Shown here one piece after another: positions 34,741 through 45,383 of a stretch of 64,000 nt of DNA. Numbering within the stretch: position 1 is the first letter of the stretch; each line of letters opens with the position of its first letter. Source of the stretch: Aliirhizobium smilacinae (GTDB lineage: Bacteria; Pseudomonadota; Alphaproteobacteria; Rhizobiales; Rhizobiaceae); contig NZ_VDMN01000001.1 of the NCBI RefSeq assembly GCF_006335145.1, positions 1,240,001 through 1,304,000 on the forward strand. Reading direction: 5' to 3'. The notes under the pieces were generated by a model. That model ran no database searches, was not told where the DNA came from, and saw only the letters and a list, made by a program, of their open reading frames with translations. A program made the position numbers and the translations under genes.

Positions 34741-37700
34741 TCAGCTTGCCTCGCGCAACAGCTCGGCGGCCTGCAAATCCACAGATACCAGCTGGGAAAC
34801 GCCCTGTTCCGCCATGGTCACACCGAAAAGCCGGTTCATCCGCGCCATGGTGATGGGGTTGTGGGTGATGATGACGAAACGCGTCTCGGTCGATGCGGCC
34901 ATTTCGTCCATCAGGTTGCAGTAACGCTCGACATTGTGGTCGTCGAGCGGCGCATCAACTTCGTCCAATACGCAGATCGGCGCCGGATTGGTCAAGAAGA
35001 CAGCAAAGATCAGCGCCATGGCCGTCAGCGCCTGTTCGCCGCCGGAAAGAAGCGTCATCGTCTGCGGTTTCTTGCCGGGTGGACGGGCGAGGATTTCGAG
35101 GCCCGCTTCGAGCGGATCTTCGGATTCGATCAGCTGCAGTTCCGCAGTGCCGCCCCCGAACAGATGGGTGAACAGGCGCTGGAACTGGGCGTTTACGACG
35201 TCGAAGGCGGCGATCAGGCGTTCGCGACCTTCCTTGTTGAGGCTCTGGATGGCGCCGCGCAGCTTGCGGATCGCATCGACCACGTCGTCACGCTCGCGTG
35301 TCAAGGCGTTGAGCTTGTCGGACAGTTCCTTCTGCTCCTCGTCGGCACGAAGATTGACGGCGCCAAGCCGCTCGCGCTCCATCTTCAGGCGATCGACATC
35401 ACGCTCGATGGTACGGATATCCGGCAGCGGCTGGCCGGGCTGCAGGCCTGTGAGGCGCAGCACTTCCGGCGGCGAGACATTTAAGGCTTCGCGGATACGC
35501 TGCTCGCTCTCGTGACGCCGTTCGGCAGCAGAGACGAGGCGTTCTTCGGCACGGCCACGTTTCTCGCGCACATCGGCAAGTTCCGACAATGCGATTGCGG
35601 CGCGCTGGTCTGCCTCCCGCTGACGAGTTTCGGCGGTTACCAGTTCGTCGGCAGCAAGTTTTCGCGCCTCTTCCGCCTTCTGCAATGCAGACATCAGGCT
35701 GCGGCGGCGATCGTCCACCTCCTCCGGTGCCGCTTCCAGCTCGACGATTTCGTCGCGGGCCTCTTCCTCGCGTTCGCGCAGACTATCGATATGGGCGGCA
35801 GCGCTGTCGGACCGCGCCTTCCACGACGAGCGTTCCTGGGCAATCGCAGCGATGCGGCGCTTGCGAGCTTCGAGTTCGCGGCTCAGCCCTTCATAGCTGG
35901 CGCGCGCTTCCGCCAGACGCCCGCGATCGGTCGCAACCGCGGCTTGCTGATCGCGCAGACGGTTGTCGAGATCGGAGAGATCCGGTGCGTTTTCCAGCTC
36001 GATGCGGGCATTCTCGCCCTGCGCCTCGACGTCCTCGATCTGCGCATCGACCTGGCTCAGAGCCTCAGACACGACATCGCGGCGGCGCATGAGATCGCCG
36101 GACGCGCGTTCGGCGGCGGCAAGAGCCTCGCGGGCATCGGCGACCTGGCGCGTGGCAAGCCTCACACGGTCACGGGCATCGGCAAGCATCCGCTCGCTGG
36201 TGGCAATCTCGGCTACGGCCTCCTCCAGAAGGCTTTCGCATTCCGACAAAACATCACGGGCTTCATCGATCTCGGCTTCGAGTTCGGACAGGCGGTTCTT
36301 CTGCGACAGACGCAAGGCGGCGGCACCGGGCGCTTCCGACCCGGTCACATGACCATCCCAGCGATAAACGGCGCCGTCCTTGGTCACCAAACGCTGGCCG
36401 GGCTTCAGCGAAGCCATCAGTTTCGCGGCGTCGCCGGCGGAGACGATGCCGATCTGGGCCAGCGCGCGCGCCAGTTCCGGTGGAGCCGTGACGCGGGATG
36501 ATAGCGGCGGCGCACCATCCGGCAGACGCGGATCGGCTGAGGCATCGCCATTCACCGACCAATAGGTGGGAGCGGCGTCATCCACCGGGCTTTCGAGATC
36601 ATCGCCGAGCGCTGCACCAAGGGCTGCTTCATAACCGCGCTCGACATGGACCATTTCGGCGACCGGCACATAGTCACCCGAGGCGGCACCGGCGGCGAGC
36701 ATTTTTGAAATCGTGCGGGCTTCGGTTTCCAGGCCGTTCACCACGGTCTTGGCATCCTCCACGGGACGACGTGCAGAAGCTTCGGCAGCGCGCGCGGTGC
36801 CAATCTCAGCCTCGGCCTCTTCGGCGGCGGCGGTCGCATCTTCCAATACGATCTCGGCGGCCTCGACCAGTTCGGCCTTTTCCGCCGGGTCATCCAATGA
36901 CGCCAGACGTTCGGAAACGGAGTCGAGTTCGGCGCTCGCATCCTGCCGCTGGCGATCGAGACGCTGGCGGCGTTCGGCAAAATCGCGGATCAGGCGTTCG
37001 AGCTGGTTGCGTCCCGCTGCCGCCTCGGCGCGTTCGCCGGTAATCGTCGCCAGCGATTGCTCGCTTTCGGCAAGCGCTGAGCCGGTCGCCTCGAATGCCT
37101 CGCGCAGATCGGCACTTTCGGCACCGCTGTCTGCCAGCATGTCGCTCAGCTCGGCTTCTTCCTCGTCCAGCTTTTCAAGAAACGCGGTATTGTCGGCGGC
37201 GAGTTGCTCCTCGCGGCGAATGTCCTCGGCCAGTTGGGCAAGACGGCGGGTCAGCTCGTCGCGCCGCTTCAGCAGGCGACCCGCCTCTTCCTCGAGCTGG
37301 CTGCGGGCGATCTGCAGGCGCTGCAGGGCGGCACCGGCTTTCGCCTCTTCCTCACGCAGTTCCGGCAGTTTCAGGCTGGCAATCGCCTGATCCTTCGCCG
37401 CCTGCATCTGGCCCTGAGCTTTTTCGGCGACAATGTTGGTGATCTGGTTCAGCGCGGTCTGAGCTTCAAGCTCGGCCTGTTCGGCCTCGACCCAACGGAT
37501 ATGCAGCAGCATCGCGTCGCGGGCGCGGATATCGGCAGAGAGCGACTTGAAGCGGTTGGCCTGACGTGCCTGACGTTTGAGGCTTTCGATCTGGCTTTCC
37601 AGCTGGACGACGACGTCTTCCAGACGCTCCAGATTGGTTTCGGCGCCACGCAGGCGCAGTTCAGCCTCGTGCCGGCGGGAATGAAGGCCGGAAATACCGG

Positions 37701-38202
37701 CAGCCTCTTCCAGCAGCTGGCGACGGGCCTGCGGCTTGGCGTTGATCAGCTCGCCGATCCTGCCTTGCCCGACCATGGAGGGAGAGCGGGCGCCGGTTGA
37801 GGCGTCGGCGAAAAGCAGTTGCACATCCTTGGCGCGGCTTTCCTTGCCGTTGATGCGGTAGACGGAACCGTTTTCCCGCTCGATGCGGCGGGTGACCTGG
37901 ATCTCGTCTGCATCGTTAAAGGCGGCCGGTGCGGTGCGATCGGAATTGTCGAGGTAAAGGCCGACTTCGGCTGTGTTGCGTGCCGGACGGTTGCCGGAGC
38001 CGGAAAAGATGACGTCGTCCATGCCGGACGCGCGCATGTTCTTGTAGGAGTTTTCCCCCATCACCCAGCGCAAAGCTTCGACAAGATTGGACTTGCCGCA
38101 GCCGTTCGGCCCGACCACACCGGTCAGGCCGCGCTCGATGAAAAATTCCGTCGGCTCGACGAAAGACTTGAACCCGACGAGGCGCAGCTTGTTGAACTTC
38201 AT
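34741..38202 (-). CDS. smc: Chromosome segregation protein SMC
   Basis: Condensin ATPase of 1153 aa. N-terminal FxxxGVVGPNGCGKSN Walker A near 32, two long coiled-coil arms (~165-500 and ~640-990) flanking a hinge (~505-640 with GDYVPVAEMV), then the C-terminal head with signature LLSGGEQALTAMAL and Walker B PICVLDEVDAPLDD. Acts with ScpA/ScpB on the nucleoid. It starts 36 bases after the dsbA-like stop, so the pair may be co-transcribed; a strong terminator follows. Confidence 0.96.
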   Translation of the reverse strand: MKFNKLRLVGFKSFVEPTEFFIERGLTGVVGPNGCGKSNLVEALRWVMGENSYKNMRASGMDDVIFSGSGNRPARNTAEVGLYLDNSDRTAPAAFNDADEIQVTRRIERENGSVYRINGKESRAKDVQLLFADASTGARSPSMVGQGRIGELINAKPQARRQLLEEAAGISGLHSRRHEAELRLRGAETNLERLEDVVVQLESQIESLKRQARQANRFKSLSADIRARDAMLLHIRWVEAEQAELEAQTALNQITNIVAEKAQGQMQAAKDQAIASLKLPELREEEAKAGAALQRLQIARSQLEEEAGRLLKRRDELTRRLAQLAEDIRREEQLAADNTAFLEKLDEEEAELSDMLADSGAESADLREAFEATGSALAESEQSLATITGERAEAAAGRNQLERLIRDFAERRQRLDRQRQDASAELDSVSERLASLDDPAEKAELVEAAEIVLEDATAAAEEAEAEIGTARAAEASARRPVEDAKTVVNGLETEARTISKMLAAGAASGDYVPVAEMVHVERGYEAALGAALGDDLESPVDDAAPTYWSVNGDASADPRLPDGAPPLSSRVTAPPELARALAQIGIVSAGDAAKLMASLKPGQRLVTKDGAVYRWDGHVTGSEAPGAAALRLSQKNRLSELEAEIDEARDVLSECESLLEEAVAEIATSERMLADARDRVRLATRQVADAREALAAAERASGDLMRRRDVVSEALSQVDAQIEDVEAQGENARIELENAPDLSDLDNRLRDQQAAVATDRGRLAEARASYEGLSRELEARKRRIAAIAQERSSWKARSDSAAAHIDSLREREEEARDEIVELEAAPEEVDDRRRSLMSALQKAEEARKLAADELVTAETRQREADQRAAIALSELADVREKRGRAEERLVSAAERRHESEQRIREALNVSPPEVLRLTGLQPGQPLPDIRTIERDVDRLKMERERLGAVNLRADEEQKELSDKLNALTRERDDVVDAIRKLRGAIQSLNKEGRERLIAAFDVVNAQFQRLFTHLFGGGTAELQLIESEDPLEAGLEILARPPGKKPQTMTLLSGGEQALTAMALIFAVFLTNPAPICVLDEVDAPLDDHNVERYCNLMDEMAASTETRFVIITHNPITMARMNRLFGVTMAEQGVSQLVSVDLQAAELLREAS

Positions 38203-38238
38203 GCTGCGCCCCTCACTCTCTCAGGTGAGAGAGCGTTA

Positions 38239-38940
38239 TCAGATGCTGTCGAAAAGCGCCGACATGGATTCAACCGACATGTCTCCAGAATACTTCTTCC
38301 CGTTGATCAGGAAGGTCGGCGTGGAGTTGACGGCGAATTCATCCGCACCCCGCTTAACCGAAGCGTTGATTTCATCGAGAAGCTTCTGGTTCGTCAAGCA
38401 GGCTTCGAAACTCTGCTGTGTGTAACCGGCGATCTTGACGGTCTGCATCAGCGCATTACGCACATCCTTGTCGGCCGGGGCTGCCCAGGTGCGCTGCTGC
38501 TTGAACAACATCGAGACCATGGCGAAATACTGTTCCGGTGTCGCAAGCTCTTCCGGCTTCTGCGGATTGCTGCGTGCCAGCATGAAGGCTGCGGTCGCGA
38601 CCGGATCGAACGGGAATTCGCGGATGATGAACTGCACCTTGCCGCTATCGATGTACTTGGTCTTGATCGGATCGAAAGTGACATTGTGGAAGTTTGCGCA
38701 ATGCGGGCAGGTCATCGACATGTATTCGATAACCTTGATCGGGGCATCGGCATTGCCGAGCGCCATTTCAGGCAGAGGACCCGGCTTCAGCGCCGCAGCC
38801 ATATCGACAGTTCCCTGCGATTCCGGCTTTTCCTGAGCGAATGCGTCTGTGACGCTAAGCGGAAGGGCAAGAGCGAGCGCAGTGACAGCCACGCCGCCGA
38901 GAAGCGCGCGCCGTGTCGTGGTCATATCGTTCAAAAGCAT
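38239..38940 (-). CDS. DsbA-family thiol:disulfide oxidoreductase
   Basis: 233-aa exported thioredoxin-fold protein. N-terminal signal with RRALLGGVAVTALALAL ending near DAFAQE (twin Arg present, so Tat export is possible). Active site MTCPHCANFH (CPHC), and the cis-Pro loop NSTPTFLING. It resembles the single-domain DsbA/BdbD-like proteins of alphaproteobacteria. ATG 38940 is chosen; 38925 is a possible alternative. Upstream of smc on the same strand. Confidence 0.88.
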   Translation of the reverse strand: MLLNDMTTTRRALLGGVAVTALALALPLSVTDAFAQEKPESQGTVDMAAALKPGPLPEMALGNADAPIKVIEYMSMTCPHCANFHNVTFDPIKTKYIDSGKVQFIIREFPFDPVATAAFMLARSNPQKPEELATPEQYFAMVSMLFKQQRTWAAPADKDVRNALMQTVKIAGYTQQSFEACLTNQKLLDEINASVKRGADEFAVNSTPTFLINGKKYSGDMSVESMSALFDSI

Positions 38941-39082
38941 GGGACACCCGTGTGAGAGCAAAAAAGAAAGATTGGAACCTCCGTATCCCGGCGCTCAATC
39001 CTCGGCAAGTTGCCGTTAAGTAACTTACTTCAAAGAATTGTGACGAAAGCTGGGAAATCAACCGCCTTAGCCAGCCTTCACC

Positions 39083-39604
39083 TCAACGTGTGCGCTTTTG
39101 CTGCATGACGGCGGTGCCGAGGCGTTCGACCGCCTTGCGCAGCGCCTCGCTTTCGATCCCCTCCATCATCTCGTGAAGTTTGCGCGCCGGTTCGCCCTTT
39201 AGCGGAGCGGGGGCACGGGCATGCCTGACCTGTGGCGCAACCGGCTTCTGAACGATGCGGATCTGGCGCACGGCGGGAAAGCCGAAAAAGCTGTTGATGC
39301 GTCCGATCAGTTCGCCCTGGGCATGGGTGAGGAACAGAGCGCGCGCACCTTCGCAGGCAATCGTCAGAACACCGGGCGTATAACCGTCGTCTCGATATCC
39401 GTCATTGCGCGCCCAGGTGATCTTTTCCGGCCGGGTGCAGTCGGCGAATTCCTCACCGGCGATCTCGTCCCAGGAGCCGAGCAGCGCCGTCGAAATGCCG
39501 GCGCGCTTGGCCAGAACCGGATCGATGATGCCGTTGGCGATCTCGGCGATCTGGTTTGCGCCCTTGCGGGTGAACGGCTTGTTCTTCTTGATGGGGTAAT
39601 TCAT
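39083..39604 (-). CDS. DUF721/DciA family protein
   Basis: 173 aa. The DUF721 core (~15-110) includes LLGSWDEIAGEEFADCTRPEKI and VLTIACEGARALFLTHAQGELIGRIN (described as two blocks). Members related to DciA help load the replicative helicase in bacteria lacking DnaC. Start at MNYPIKKNKPF (39604) is conventional; in-frame ATGs upstream (39658, 39694) run toward the divergent mutY promoter. mutY is divergent, 93 bases away. Confidence 0.8.
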   Translation of the reverse strand: MNYPIKKNKPFTRKGANQIAEIANGIIDPVLAKRAGISTALLGSWDEIAGEEFADCTRPEKITWARNDGYRDDGYTPGVLTIACEGARALFLTHAQGELIGRINSFFGFPAVRQIRIVQKPVAPQVRHARAPAPLKGEPARKLHEMMEGIESEALRKAVERLGTAVMQQKRTR

Positions 39605-39697
39605 CGCTGGATAACCGGCCTCGCAGGCTTGAGCCGTCCTTGATGCCGGCGCATTCATCTTCCAAGTATAGGGCACGCACCCCCATAACGGCAAACG

Positions 39698-40789
39698 ATG
39701 CTCGATACCTTATCCCCGATACCCCCGCTAACCCACGCGGCAAAGCTGCTTTCCTGGTACGATCGCCACCATCGGGAACTGCCGTGGCGTGTCAGCCCGT
39801 CGGCTGCGACGGCCGGAAAACGGGCTGATCCCTATCATATCTGGCTTTCGGAAGTGATGCTGCAGCAGACCACCGTGCAGGCGGTCAAACCGTATTTCGC
39901 AAAGTTTCTCGATCGCTGGCCGAGCGTCAGGGACCTGGCGGCAGCGCCTTCCGACGATGTGATGGCGGCATGGGCGGGGCTCGGATATTACGCCCGCGCC
40001 CGTAACCTGAAGAAATGCGCCGAGGCGGTGGCCGCCGACCATGACGGCATCTTCCCGGATACGGAGGATGGGCTGCGCGCCCTGCCTGGCATCGGCGATT
40101 ATACGTCTGCAGCCGTGGCCGCTATCGCTTTCAACCGGCCGTCCGCCGTGATGGACGGCAATGTCGAGCGGGTGATTTCACGCCTCTATGCAATCGACGC
40201 ACCGCTCCCCGGCTCCAAGCCGGTGATGAAGGCAAAAGTGCGGGAACTGACGCCGACCGACCGGCCCGGCGATTTCGCCCAGGCGATGATGGATCTCGGT
40301 GCCACGATCTGTACCCCAAAGCGCCCCGCCTGCGCGCTCTGTCCCTTTCGCGACGACTGTCTTGCGCTGGCTGAACACCATCCGGAGCGCTTTCCGGTAA
40401 AGGCTGCGAAAAAGGAAAAGCCCGTGCGCGTCGGTGCCGGTTTCGTCGCCGTGACGGAGAGTGGCGAGATCATGCTGAGGCGGCGGGCCGAAACCGGCCT
40501 GCTCGGCGGGATGACCGAAGTGCCGACCACCGCATGGACTGCGCGAACCGACGGCGGTACCGGTATCGACCATGCCCCCTTCGCGGCAGACTGGCAGGCA
40601 TGCGGCACGATTACCCACGTCTTCACCCATTTCGAACTGAGGCTTTCGGTTTTTCGCACGCGGCTTCCTGCCGGGATAAAACCGTCCGGCTGGTGGGTGC
40701 CAGTCGAAAAGCTGGACAACGAGGCTTTGCCGACTGTCATGAAAAAGGTAATCAGTCAGGCTATTCCGACAGCCTTTGCGAAACACTGA
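39698..40789 (+). CDS. mutY: A/G-specific adenine glycosylase
   Basis: Base-excision repair enzyme removing A mispaired with 8-oxoG (363 aa). HhH-GPD domain with catalytic Glu in WLSEVMLQQTT, LPGIGDYTSAAV and the catalytic Asp in VMDGNVERV; 4Fe-4S cluster ligands C-x6-C-x2-C-x5-C in CTPKRPACALCPFRDDC; C-terminal NUDIX-like 8-oxoG recognition domain (~245-355). ATG at 39698. The HAD gene starts 14 bases after its stop. Confidence 0.95.
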   Translation: MLDTLSPIPPLTHAAKLLSWYDRHHRELPWRVSPSAATAGKRADPYHIWLSEVMLQQTTVQAVKPYFAKFLDRWPSVRDLAAAPSDDVMAAWAGLGYYARARNLKKCAEAVAADHDGIFPDTEDGLRALPGIGDYTSAAVAAIAFNRPSAVMDGNVERVISRLYAIDAPLPGSKPVMKAKVRELTPTDRPGDFAQAMMDLGATICTPKRPACALCPFRDDCLALAEHHPERFPVKAAKKEKPVRVGAGFVAVTESGEIMLRRRAETGLLGGMTEVPTTAWTARTDGGTGIDHAPFAADWQACGTITHVFTHFELRLSVFRTRLPAGIKPSGWWVPVEKLDNEALPTVMKKVISQAIPTAFAKH

Positions 40790-40803
40790 CCGCAGGAAAC
40801 ATC

Positions 40804-41418
40804 ATGGCAGACAAGATCGACCACATCGTCTTCGACATCGGCAAGGTTCTCATTCATTACGATCCGAACCTGCCGTTTTCCCGCATCATTCCCGATGCCG
40901 AAGAGCGGAAATGGTTTTTCCAGAATATCTGCACCCACGACTGGAACCTGGAGCAGGATCGCGGCCGCAAGTGGAAAGATGCCGAGGCGCTGCTGATCGC
41001 CCAATATCCCGAGCGAGAAGAGCATATCCGCGCATTCCGCACATACTGGCCCGAAATGGTGTCGCATTCCTATGACGATACGGTCGCGATCATGCTCGGG
41101 CTGATCGACAAGGGCCATGACGTGACGATGCTGACGAATTTCGCGGCCGACACGTTCGTCGAGGCGCGCAAAATGTATCCGTTTCTCAATGCGACACGCG
41201 GCATAACCGTGTCCGGCGAGATCGGGCTTATCAAGCCTGACGTGGCGATTTTTGAGCGACATGCGAAGGATTTCGACCTGGTGCCGGAAAACTCGATCTT
41301 CATCGACGATACGATGGTGAATGTAGAAGGCGCCCGTGCCGCCGGCTGGAAGGCCGTGCAGTTCACCGATGCCGAAACCCTGCGGAAGGATCTCATCGCT
41401 CACGGGGTCGAGATCTAG
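40804..41418 (+). CDS. HAD-superfamily hydrolase
   Basis: 204 aa. HAD motif I in FDIGKVLIHYDPN (nucleophile Asp, with Gly-Lys replacing the usual DxD pattern as in YihX-like members), motif II in MLTNF, motif III Lys in IGLIKPDVAIFE, motif IV in FIDDTMVNVEGA. Probably a sugar-phosphate or nucleotide phosphatase. The open frame extends back into mutY, but AGGA lies just upstream of ATG 40804. The palindromic element at 41417 begins inside its stop codon. Confidence 0.86.
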   Translation: MADKIDHIVFDIGKVLIHYDPNLPFSRIIPDAEERKWFFQNICTHDWNLEQDRGRKWKDAEALLIAQYPEREEHIRAFRTYWPEMVSHSYDDTVAIMLGLIDKGHDVTMLTNFAADTFVEARKMYPFLNATRGITVSGEIGLIKPDVAIFERHAKDFDLVPENSIFIDDTMVNVEGARAAGWKAVQFTDAETLRKDLIAHGVEI

Positions 41419-41466
41419 AGCAATTCCCGCAAAAGTGGTAACCGGTTTTGCGGTGAAACCGCTCTA
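41417..41466. repeat. Rhizobial palindromic intergenic element, copy 2
   Basis: Outer arms AGAGC / GCTCT and inner arms CCGCAAAA / TTTTGCGG around ACCGG. Same element as 15150-15197, opposite orientation. Directly at the HAD stop, it may act as a 3'-end stem-loop for this gene and for the convergent repressor gene. Confidence 0.7.
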
Positions 41467-41490
41467 AATTCCGGGCATTTCCGGCCGTCG

Positions 41491-42258
41491 TCAGCAGGCA
41501 ACGGCCACACTGCGGACGCGGCCGATGATATCAAGCCCGGCCGATGCTGTTTCATCGATCCGCTGTGGCGGATAGGCGGCATTGTTGTCGGCCAGAAGCT
41601 GCAACCCTCCCCCGATCAGGCGTTGCACGCGCCGAATGAAGACGCTGCTTTCGATCCGCAGGGCATAGATACCGCCATCGACAAGATCGCGATCCCCGGT
41701 ATCGACGAATACCGGGGACTGGTCGGCAATCGTCGGCACCATGCTGTCACCTTCAGCAAGAAATGTGCTGACGGCGTCAGGTTCAAGCCCCAATCTTGCC
41801 CAGTAATCCTCGATCACTGTAGCCGCCGCTACGGATGATGGCCTGATCTCGTCATAACCGTGAATATAAGGCTGAGACGGGTTGTCCATCAGGCCGGGGG
41901 GCATCGGGAGGCGCATTGCTCCGGCCTGCCCGGACAAGTCGATACGGACGCTATCCGCTTCGAACGACCAGTCGCCTCCGAGATAACACGAGGCAATGCC
42001 GGCCTTTTCCGCCATCAGGCCAAGCGTGGCATAGGTTGGATCCTTGATGCCGTGGCGGTAGTTGTCGAGCGTGTTGTCGGAGAGTTGTGCCGCCTCTGCC
42101 GCCTTCGTCCGGCCGCCCAGCATTTCGCAAAGGACAAGGACCTTGAACGATGTGGCGCGACGCAGAGGATCCAGTTCCAGCTTTGCCCAGCCACGAGAAA
42201 ACTTGGCCAGCTTGGCCTCGATCTTCGCCGCAACATCTCCCTGAAGTGGAATCTTCAT
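41491..42258 (-). CDS. S24-type HTH repressor with Arg at the catalytic-Lys position
   Basis: 255 aa. N-terminal helix-turn-helix-like region (~35-80: KAAEAAQLSDNTLDNYRHG), C-terminal LexA/CI peptidase-like domain with the Ser motif AEGDSMVPTI and YALRIESSVFIRRVQRL. In self-cleaving relatives the latter has Lys where this reads Arg (FIRR versus the usual VKR), so self-cleavage may be lost. ATG 42258 is preferred to a TTG at 42267. No phage genes nearby. May regulate itself through the 265-base upstream gap. Confidence 0.82.
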   Translation of the reverse strand: MKIPLQGDVAAKIEAKLAKFSRGWAKLELDPLRRATSFKVLVLCEMLGGRTKAAEAAQLSDNTLDNYRHGIKDPTYATLGLMAEKAGIASCYLGGDWSFEADSVRIDLSGQAGAMRLPMPPGLMDNPSQPYIHGYDEIRPSSVAAATVIEDYWARLGLEPDAVSTFLAEGDSMVPTIADQSPVFVDTGDRDLVDGGIYALRIESSVFIRRVQRLIGGGLQLLADNNAAYPPQRIDETASAGLDIIGRVRSVAVAC

Positions 42259-42534
42259 CTCACACAAAACCCTGAGTAGAAATCAGTTTACAGGTGAAAT
42301 TATTTTTACTAGCCTTCAGACAATTAGGTTGATCCAGATTAGCCGCCAAAACCACAACCGCAAGTGGATTTCGTGGTTTTAAACCGCTCACCTCTGCGGC
42401 GAGCGGGCAAAAAGCTTCGTACCAACTTACAGCGACAGCCGCCCCTGATGCCTCACCCCGACAATCTCGCGCAGACATTCGAGACATCCGATGAGGATTT
42501 CAGCCAGATCTAAGGCTTCGACATGGAGGGAGAC

Positions 42535-42744
42535 TTGCGCAAATCGGTCACGCTTGTCCGGTCAGGCCAAAACCTCAAGGTCGAGATCACCTATCTCGAC
42601 GGGGCAGTGACGGATACGACCGTCGAGGTCTTCGAGGCCGATGGTCCGGTCAGGATCAGCGTCACCGAGAGCGGCGTGTATCTTGCCAGTTACCGCGCCC
42701 TGCTTGCCGACCGCGTCCGGCTTCGTCGAACCCGATTTTTCTGA
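42535..42744 (+). CDS. Small hypothetical protein
   Basis: 69 aa from a TTG at 42535 preceded by GGAGGG at 4-base spacing; an ATG at 42523 in the same frame lacks such a site. The sequence is beta-rich (TLVRSGQNLKVEITYLDG; GPVRISVTESGVYLASY) with a basic end. No family recognised. Acceptable codon usage supports it, but it could be spurious. Confidence 0.42.
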   Translation: MRKSVTLVRSGQNLKVEITYLDGAVTDTTVEVFEADGPVRISVTESGVYLASYRALLADRVRLRRTRFF

Positions 42745-42758
42745 ACCGACAAAAAAAT

Positions 42759-42786
42759 GGCGCCCGGGTACAGCCACCCGGGCGCC
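42759..42786 (-). terminator. Rho-independent terminator of ccrM
   Basis: Perfect 11-bp stem GGCGCCCGGGT / ACCCGGGCGCC with a 6-base loop. On the minus strand a run of seven T follows after TCA-side base pairing (positions 42757-42751), ~85 bases after the ccrM stop. Confidence 0.83.
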
Positions 42787-42791
42787 GATTA

Positions 42792-42831
42792 TCCTCTTCC
42801 GGGACTAGAGGTACAAAAAACCGGAAGAGGA
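42792..42831. repeat. Second inverted repeat after ccrM
   Basis: TCCTCTTCCGG and CCGGAAGAGGA, perfect 11-bp arms separated by 18 bases that include an A-run (TTTTTT on the minus strand). It directly precedes the terminator in the direction of ccrM transcription and could be a first, weaker terminator or an RNA-stability hairpin. Confidence 0.6.
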
Positions 42832-42871
42832 AATACGTGATTCTCCCCAAGGTCAGGGGCCGACTGGTGGT

Positions 42872-44017
<1,146 letters not shown>

Positions 44018-44047
44018 CTATACATAAAACGAATTTACTGACTGTTA

Positions 44048-44067
44048 TGGTTACTCATTCTGGTTAC
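44048..44067 (-). promoter_or_regulatory. GTAACCA direct repeat upstream of ccrM
   Basis: On the minus strand GTAACCA occurs twice with a 13-base period, 46-65 bases before the ccrM start. It partly resembles the CtrA half-site TTAACCAT, but the spacing differs from TTAA-N7-TTAA, so assignment to CtrA is tentative. Confidence 0.35.
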
Positions 44068-44144
44068 CAAAACCTGAAGGCGCTGAATTATTTCGGGAAA
44101 AGTTTGTTCAGGCGGCCGCCGCGACAGAGGCTGCATGCTGACCG

Positions 44145-45383
44145 CTACTGTCGCCGATCGGTCCAAAAATCGTTCTTGTGCTCGACCGCTGCCTTCGAAT
44201 AACCGATTTCGGCCTCAGGTGCCCGATCGACGGAAAAGCTTTCGAACGATGCCGCCGGAAGCGAGCCGGCCGTCATAAGACCGAAATCGAAATTGCTACG
44301 GAGGTCGGAAGCCAGCACATATTGGCGATGCACGCGCAGGAAATCCAACTTGATCCTCCGGTATCGCTCGGCGGAGAGCATTTTTCGGATGCGGAGAAAG
44401 ACAAGTTTCGGCTGGGGCGCATCCGGGTTTCCGGTCAGAGCCGTTACCGAGGATTTATAAAAGCTGATGATATCGGTCAGACACTGGACTTCAAGCCAGA
44501 GAACGGGTTTGGCACGGGCGATCGCGCCTACCCGAGTGCGAAGCACGCTTGCAGAGCGCAGCAGCGCGCATTGAAGCGTTGCCCCGCCAAGGGTTACGAA
44601 CACGACGCGCTTGCCATCCAACAGATCCGGCTCCCGTTCGAGCAGAAGACCGATCGTGTGGGCCGCCATGCTGGAGCCCATGCTGTGGGAGCTGACGACA
44701 TATTCATCGGCCTCCTGCGCAAATGCCTGCCTTGCCGATCGCGCCGAAGCCTCGATCCAGTCGTTGATCGCGGGATTATCCAGGCGCGATACCGCGACGG
44801 CCATTTCCCAGTCGGAAAACAGGTGCAGGGTGTGAAACCGCTCCGACCAGGGAATGAACAGCTTGATGAAAAAGAGAAAGCCGAGGGCTATCCCGATCGG
44901 ATAATGCCAGACGGCAAGGCCCAGCCACAATGGGTAAGTCGCCAGCGCCAGACTTATCGCCAGAGCCAAAGCCACGAGCAGGAAGGGAAAGATGAAGAAC
45001 AGGCCAAACCGCCAGGCATGCCGGAAATAACCGAAGGCACCGCCTTCAACGACGACGGCTGCCGCACTTTTAAACCCTTCGGCCAGCCGCTTTGCGAGCG
45101 GGCGGTTGGCCAGACTGTCGACGATATCCGCGTAATCGAAAACGAAGAACCGGGTCGATGTCTGCCAGGTGTCTCCGGGCCGGCTGGTCTCGATGTCGAA
45201 ATGGGGCTGGCCGCCATCCTGACGCAAGGGGCTGATCCCGGCGCTCAGGCCCCAGAGTTCCGCAGTCTTCTGCATCGCCCTTTCATAACGGACCCGGTGC
45301 TTTTCCGCATCCAGAGGTTCAAATCCGGGGAAGTGCAGGACGACGCGTGTTTTCACACGTGCGGATGACAAAATTTCGGGCAC
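44145..45383 (-). CDS. Membrane protein with alpha/beta-hydrolase-like domain
   Basis: 412 aa. A short N-terminal soluble part (VVLHFPGFEP, resembling the oxyanion strand of hydrolases), two or three hydrophobic segments between ~125 and 180, then a soluble part with YVVSSHSMGSSMAAH near 235, a nucleophile-elbow-like S-x-S-x-G. Catalytic Asp and His are not obvious. Unknown function; seems to be a conserved alphaproteobacterial membrane hydrolase family. Stands alone between ccrM and the SDR gene. Confidence 0.7.
   Translation of the reverse strand: MPEILSSARVKTRVVLHFPGFEPLDAEKHRVRYERAMQKTAELWGLSAGISPLRQDGGQPHFDIETSRPGDTWQTSTRFFVFDYADIVDSLANRPLAKRLAEGFKSAAAVVVEGGAFGYFRHAWRFGLFFIFPFLLVALALAISLALATYPLWLGLAVWHYPIGIALGFLFFIKLFIPWSERFHTLHLFSDWEMAVAVSRLDNPAINDWIEASARSARQAFAQEADEYVVSSHSMGSSMAAHTIGLLLEREPDLLDGKRVVFVTLGGATLQCALLRSASVLRTRVGAIARAKPVLWLEVQCLTDIISFYKSSVTALTGNPDAPQPKLVFLRIRKMLSAERYRRIKLDFLRVHRQYVLASDLRSNFDFGLMTAGSLPAASFESFSVDRAPEAEIGYSKAAVEHKNDFWTDRRQ

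Noticed and set aside
41491..42258. S24 repressor considered as a prophage marker
   Set aside because: No integrase, capsid or lysis genes nearby; flanked by core genes.
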